Shown here: piece after piece, positions 60,548-64,000 of the stretch | How the letters are laid out: each line of letters begins with the position of its first letter | Position numbering within the stretch: position 1 is the first letter of the stretch | NCBI GenBank assembly: GCA_003242955.1 | Contig: QJPH01000334.1 | Location: forward strand, 1 to 64,000 | DNA: 64,000 bases | Source of the DNA: Candidatus Methylumidiphilus alinenensis | GTDB lineage: Bacteria > Pseudomonadota > Gammaproteobacteria > Methylococcales > Methylococcaceae | Direction of reading: 5' to 3' | Notes under the pieces: generated by a model | Database searches by the model: none | What the model was told of the DNA's origin: nothing | The model's input: the letters and a program-made list of their open reading frames with translations, nothing else | Program-made: the position numbers and the translations under genes

Positions 60548-61957
60548 ATGCAAATATTCCGCGTCAAACGAAGCTTGCCCGATGATTTCGAAGAAAGCGG
60601 GTTACGCCGCTGCCTAAGTGCCGTCGATCTTACCCTGCTCGGCATTGGAGCGATCATTGGCACTGGCATTTTCGTGTTGACCGGCATCGCTGCGGCAACC
60701 TTGGCGGGTCCAGCCGTGGTGATATCGTTTGTCTTTGCCGGGCTCGCTTGCGCTTTCGCTGCCCTGTCTTATGCAGAGTTGGCCTCCAGCGTGGGCGGAT
60801 GCGGCAGTGCCTACGGCTATAGCTATGCGGCTTTTGGCGAATTGGCGGCCTGGATCATCGGCTGGGACTTGATCTTAGAATATGGCATTTCCGTAGCCGC
60901 TGTGGCCAACGGTTGGTCTGGTTATTTTAATAATGCATTGGAGGCTATCGGGATTGCCCTGCCTTTCTCGCTAACCCACGCACCCTCGGTGGGCGGCTAC
61001 ATCAATCTTCCTGCGACCGGCATTATCCTCGTCCTGATGGGTTTGTTGATTATCGGCGTGAAGGAAAGCGCCAGGCTCAACACGGTGATGGTGAGCATCA
61101 AACTATTGACGATAAGCATCTTCGTCGGGCTGGCGTTTTTCAACATCCATTCAGAGAACTGGACGCCTTTCATGCCTTTCGGCTGGTTTGACCACGCCCC
61201 ATCTGGCAAACCGATTGGGGTTTTGGCCGGGTCTTCCATTGTCTTTTTCGCCTATGTCGGTTTTGACGCGGTTTCCACGGCGGCGGAAGAGGCGCATAAC
61301 CCAAAACGCGATTTGCCCATCGGTATCATCGCCTCCCTTGGCTTCTGCACCTTGGTCTACATTTTGGTGGCGGGCCTGTTGACCGCCGTTGTTCCCTATA
61401 CCGAATTGAATGTGTCCTCCCCGGTGGCCCACGCCCTCAAACTGCTGGGTTTGAATTGGGCCTCGGCGTTGGTGGCAACGGGGGTGATAGCCGGGCTGAC
61501 CACGGTGATGCTAGTGCTGTATTACGGCCTGACACGGATAATCTTCGCCATGTCGCGGGACGGATTACTGACGCCAAGCTTTTCCAAAGTCAACCAGAAG
61601 ACCCAAACCCCGGTTCGCGTGATTGTGATTTGTGGGCTGGTCATGGCCTTGGTGGCCGGCATGATTCCCTTGGGCGAATTGGCTGAACTGGTCAATATCG
61701 GAACCTTATTCGCCTTCGTGCTAGTTTGTTTGGGGGTGATTGTACTGCGCTACACTGACCCGGACATGCACAGACCCTTTAAAACAGCGGCTAACCCGTT
61801 GTTCCCAGTGTTGGGGATACTATCCTGCTCGGCTTTAATGATGTTTCTTCCTGTCATGACGTGGTATCGGTTCATTGTATGGCTTTTGATTGGTTTGGTG
61901 GTTTATTTCACCTATTCCTGCCACCATAGCAAGTTGGCGACAGTAAACCTTGATTGA
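60548..61957 (+). CDS. APC family amino acid permease (cationic amino acid transporter-like)
   Basis: 469 residues with about 12 membrane segments. L-G-I-G-A-I-I-G-T-G-I-F-V-L-T-G is the conserved first-helix loop of APC permeases, and F-F-A-Y-V-G-F-D-A-V-S-T-A-A-E-E the helix 6 region typical of the YfnA/CAT group. The APC family imports amino acids by proton symport or exchange. AGGA lies at proper distance from the ATG. It stands alone, followed by a MITE-like repeat. Confidence 0.9.
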   Translation: MQIFRVKRSLPDDFEESGLRRCLSAVDLTLLGIGAIIGTGIFVLTGIAAATLAGPAVVISFVFAGLACAFAALSYAELASSVGGCGSAYGYSYAAFGELAAWIIGWDLILEYGISVAAVANGWSGYFNNALEAIGIALPFSLTHAPSVGGYINLPATGIILVLMGLLIIGVKESARLNTVMVSIKLLTISIFVGLAFFNIHSENWTPFMPFGWFDHAPSGKPIGVLAGSSIVFFAYVGFDAVSTAAEEAHNPKRDLPIGIIASLGFCTLVYILVAGLLTAVVPYTELNVSSPVAHALKLLGLNWASALVATGVIAGLTTVMLVLYYGLTRIIFAMSRDGLLTPSFSKVNQKTQTPVRVIVICGLVMALVAGMIPLGELAELVNIGTLFAFVLVCLGVIVLRYTDPDMHRPFKTAANPLFPVLGILSCSALMMFLPVMTWYRFIVWLLIGLVVYFTYSCHHSKLATVNLD

Positions 61958-61972
61958 CCATCAATGAACCTG

Positions 61973-62130
61973 ATTAATAAGATGTTTCAGCTAAACCTAA
62001 AACGCCGTCATTCCGGCAGGGAGCGCCGGAATCTAGGCTCCATGGACGGCAGGGTTTGTGGGCATCCCTGCAATCTGGATTCCGGCGATCCCTGCCGGAA
62101 TGACGGAATAGCTGAAGCATCTTCCTAATC
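61973..62130. repeat. MITE-like palindromic element
   Basis: Outer ends (attaataagatgtttcagct and the complement of agctgaagcatcttcctaat) match at 17 of 20 positions; inside are CCGTCATTCCGGCAGGGA and its exact complement. About 158 bases in total, ending right before the HEPN remnant. Confidence 0.6.
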
Positions 62131-62287
62131 ATGTCAACGAATACCCAAGACATTCGTTGGCAGCAACGTTTTAGCCAGTATCGTTAACGAAAATATCGCC
62201 ATTGCAGTGGAACAAAAAATACGGAATAAGTATTTCCCGTGTTTACAGCAACTCTATCTTGGCTTTAAAGCCAAAATAAGCGAATAG
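62131..62287 (+). pseudogene. HEPN-domain nucleotidyltransferase-partner gene (HI0074-like), internally deleted
   Basis: The ATG at 62131 opens M-S-T-N-T-Q-D-I-R-W-Q-Q-R-F-S-Q-Y, the usual start of HI0074-type HEPN proteins, then stops. In the +1 frame directly after, N-E-N-I-A-I-A-V-E-Q-K-I-R-N-K-Y-F-P-C-L-Q-Q-L-Y matches their C-terminal part, ending at TAG 62285. The middle, including the RNase R-x(4-6)-H motif region, is missing. The intact nucleotidyltransferase gene starts three bases later. Confidence 0.6.
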
Positions 62288-62290
62288 GCC

Positions 62291-62611
62291 ATGCCTTATG
62301 GCTTACAAGACAGAGACCTGAAGCACATCATTGATTCAGTCCGAGCCTTCCCGGAAATCGACTCAGTGGTGTTATTTGGTTCACGGGCAAAAGGCACACA
62401 AAAAATCGCTTCCGATGTGGATTTGTCGATCAAAGGAGCGTCCGTCACCTATGCAACGGCAGTTAGGTTGGCTGACATGCTGAATGAGGAAAAACCGCTG
62501 CCTTATTTTTTTGACGTGCTACATTACGAAAGCATCAACGAGCCAAGGCTGGTGGAGCATATCGACCGGGCTGGGGTTGTTATTTTTGCCAGGGAAGCCC
62601 GACAAGTTTAA
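62291..62611 (+). CDS. MNT-type nucleotidyltransferase domain protein (antitoxin-like)
   Basis: 106 residues. The core is V-V-L-F-G-S-R-A-K-G-T-Q-K-I-A-S-D-V-D-L-S-I, the G-S-x(10-12)-D-x-D motif of minimal nucleotidyltransferases. In HEPN-MNT pairs such proteins AMPylate and silence the HEPN RNase. Here the HEPN partner immediately upstream is a remnant, so the protein may now be an orphan. Confidence 0.8.
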   Translation: MPYGLQDRDLKHIIDSVRAFPEIDSVVLFGSRAKGTQKIASDVDLSIKGASVTYATAVRLADMLNEEKPLPYFFDVLHYESINEPRLVEHIDRAGVVIFAREARQV

Positions 62612-62618
62612 CATTTAC

Positions 62619-62742
62619 GGCTACCAACTTAAGGCGGGACAGTTCAAGGTTAAGCCGTTCGTGGTGAGTCCTGAGCCTGTCGAAGGGTCTAACCATTAAC
62701 GGCTTAACCCCCCACCCTTCGACGGGCTCAGGGCGAATAGGG
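62619..62742. mobile_element. Second, right-truncated copy of the MITE-like element
   Basis: Begins GGCTACCAACTTAAGGCGGGACAGTTCAAGG exactly as 59047-59077, and continues with the 'cgttcgtggtgagtcctgagcctgtcgaaggg ... gggctcagggcgaa' palindrome, but lacks the right terminal repeat. Beyond it (62743-62843) nothing is recognised. Confidence 0.6.
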
Positions 62743-62843
62743 AAATCCTTAATTCAACAGTATTGGGGTAAACGCTTACGATTATGTCGTACGGCACTTA
62801 TTTATTGGCCGATTTTTTTTCGCCACCGTCGTAGCGGCAGTTT

Positions 62844-63155
62844 TTACCGTATTGATTCTTGTGCCAAAAAAATAGCTAGCCTGGTGGAGATTTCCTTGGA
62901 AAAATCTTTAGGATATCCTTTTTCCACTAACTTCCAAAGCAATCTATTGGTTAAAATAGCCAACTTGACACCACCCCATCCATGCTGGCGTTTTTCTGCC
63001 TTGGCATAAATGAGCATATCGCGAAACCCCGACTCGACCAACCTAGGGTTGTGCCTTTTGTCTGTAGGCACATGGCGCAAAAACATCCCGGCAAGTGTGT
63101 CAGAAGCGGCATTGATCTTATCCAAGTCGAAAAGCCGAGTCAGCCAGTATCCCAT
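62844..63155 (-). CDS. Small protein of unknown function
   Basis: 103 residues from the ATG at 63155, with GGAGAG upstream; the track extends 25 codons further. The sequence is basic and mostly helical by eye: M-G-Y-W-L-T-R-L-F-D-L-D-K-I-N-A-A-S-D-T-L-A-G-M, H-V-P-T-D-K-R-H-N-P-R, K-A-E-K-R-Q-H-G-W. No signal peptide and no family recognised. It is divergent from the TPR gene, sharing a 96-base gap. Confidence 0.6.
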   Translation of the reverse strand: MGYWLTRLFDLDKINAASDTLAGMFLRHVPTDKRHNPRLVESGFRDMLIYAKAEKRQHGWGGVKLAILTNRLLWKLVEKGYPKDFSKEISTRLAIFLAQESIR

Positions 63156-63251
63156 ATAAATCTCTCCAAAAAATTGTGTTAGTAAAGTGAGAATGAAGTG
63201 TTGCAAGTTATCGATAATTGTACAATTCAAAAGAGCGTCTAAGGAAACATT

Positions 63252-64000
63252 ATGAAATTGATAGCCCTTGTCATGATTGTGCCACTCGTATTTGTGCTGC
63301 TTCTAATCGTAAAACGGGTTAAACATTCCAAGCTAATGGCTAAGGGCAACCTAGAACCCGAGAATTATAAGACTGGAATTGAACATTATAATGCCGGTAG
63401 AATGCTAGAAGCTGAATACGCATTTCGCGAAACGATTCGGATCAGTCCGGGCTTTGCCGATGCACACTTCAAACTGGGTAATTTGCTGACCGAACGAAGT
63501 CAATTTGAAGAAGCCAAGAATGCGTACCTGCAGGCACTGCGTTTGAAGCCAGATTACCATCAGGCCTACAATAATTTGGGTAATCTCCTGCGGTTCAATG
63601 GTCAACATCAGGAGGCCAATGCCGCCTTTCGCAGTGCCATCGACATTAAACCGGATTTCCCCGAGGCACTTAACAACTTAGGCATTTTGTTGATTGAGTC
63701 CGGTGATCTGGAGGAAGCGGAAAATGTTTTTCGGCAGTCAGTGCGGATCGGCACGGGCAGTTTCGACGTGCTTTATAACCTTGCCATGCTACTGGAAGAC
63801 CGTGGAAAGTTGGATGAAGCAGAAACCACTTATCATCAAGTGTTGGGGATCAACCCGGATTTTTCACCGGCAGCAAACGCCTTGGGTTTGTTACTGGCTA
63901 TAAACGGTCGCCCACAGGAAGCGGAATCCTACTTCAGGGATGTTGTCAGGCTTAACCCCGATGTTCCCTTTGCTTACAAGAATTTGGGGCTTGCGCTCAA
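63252..64000 (+). CDS. Membrane-anchored TPR repeat protein, cut by window end
   Basis: The ATG at 63252 opens an uninterrupted frame to the window end (249 codons), absent from the ORF track because no stop is reached. Residues 4-20 are a hydrophobic anchor (L-I-A-L-V-M-I-V-P-L-V-F-V-L-L-L-I-V) followed by K-R-V-K-H-S-K. From residue 40 at least six tetratricopeptide repeats follow: A-H-F-K-L-G-N-L-L, A-Y-N-N-L-G-N-L-L, A-L-N-N-L-G-I-L-L and more. TPRs bind partner proteins; nothing indicates which. Confidence 0.85.
   Translation, partial: MKLIALVMIVPLVFVLLLIVKRVKHSKLMAKGNLEPENYKTGIEHYNAGRMLEAEYAFRETIRISPGFADAHFKLGNLLTERSQFEEAKNAYLQALRLKPDYHQAYNNLGNLLRFNGQHQEANAAFRSAIDIKPDFPEALNNLGILLIESGDLEEAENVFRQSVRIGTGSFDVLYNLAMLLEDRGKLDEAETTYHQVLGINPDFSPAANALGLLLAINGRPQEAESYFRDVVRLNPDVPFAYKNLGLAL

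Noticed and set aside
1-64000. Reverse transcriptase, Avd or template repeat of a DGR inside the window
   Set aside because: No ORF shows the RT motif region (such as a Y/Q-x-D-D box), and no second copy of the RGGSW-type 3' segment was noticed, so the DGR call rests on the variable repeat alone.
1-64000. tRNA or rRNA genes
   Set aside because: No cloverleaf-like or rRNA-like sequence was recognised by eye in the intergenic regions; a tRNAscan-SE or Infernal run would decide.

Overview
The window reads as chromosomal DNA of a gammaproteobacterium. The main evidence is the block map/glnD divergent from rpsB-tsf-pyrH-frr-uppS-cdsA-dxr-rseP, together with phoB-phoR, pepN, a glycogen synthase and a urtABCDE/urease locus. 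By eye the base composition is balanced. Many short palindromic intergenic repeats and several DUF/TPR families recall methanotrophic or sulfur-oxidising Gammaproteobacteria; that genus-level impression is inference only.

Layout. 1-7.7 kb: two Uma2-family genes, an aminotransferase, a TIR-FGE fusion gene whose 3' end looks like a diversity-generating-retroelement (DGR) variable repeat, repeat clusters, a TPR-methyltransferase, a GlcG/HbpS-like protein and a YeeZ-like reductase. 8-18 kb: glycogen synthase with a long N-terminal extension, pepN, phoBR, an OmpA-like protein and an orphan pstS. 18-22 kb: an accessory strip of toxin-antitoxin genes and remnants (VbhA with a broken Fic, a ParE-type pair, an orphan RelB/DinJ, a BrnT pair), a resolvase fragment and an HMA-domain gene cut by a repeat. 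22-36.4 kb: housekeeping genes on both strands, ending in an unusual DsbC-like gene after rseP.

36.4-58.2 kb is a urea-use island. A minus-strand operon encodes a transporter-fused hybrid histidine kinase, a LuxR-type response regulator and ureG, joined by very short gaps or overlaps. A lipoprotein gene follows, then on the plus strand a porin and urtABCDE, then ureD, ureABC and ureEF. An 18-bp perfect palindrome precedes the porin and is a candidate operator. ureC carries an in-frame insertion that looks like a palindromic intergenic repeat. A reverse-oriented two-gene cassette, a PHP-SMC ATPase resembling the Ppl/TrlF defence family plus an AlbA_2/HATPase protein, sits between ureC and ureE.

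58-64 kb: a K+ channel-like protein, an Old Yellow Enzyme, an APC permease, a nucleotidyltransferase with a deleted HEPN partner, MITE-like repeats, a small unknown gene and the start of a TPR protein running off the window.

Most interesting: (i) the TIR-FGE gene as a likely DGR-diversified sensor; (ii) the Ppl-like/AlbA_2 pair inside the urease operon; (iii) the permease-kinase/regulator/ureG operon as a likely urea-sensing circuit; (iv) the repeat inserted in frame in ureC. No tRNA, rRNA, CRISPR array, reverse transcriptase or intact transposase was recognised.
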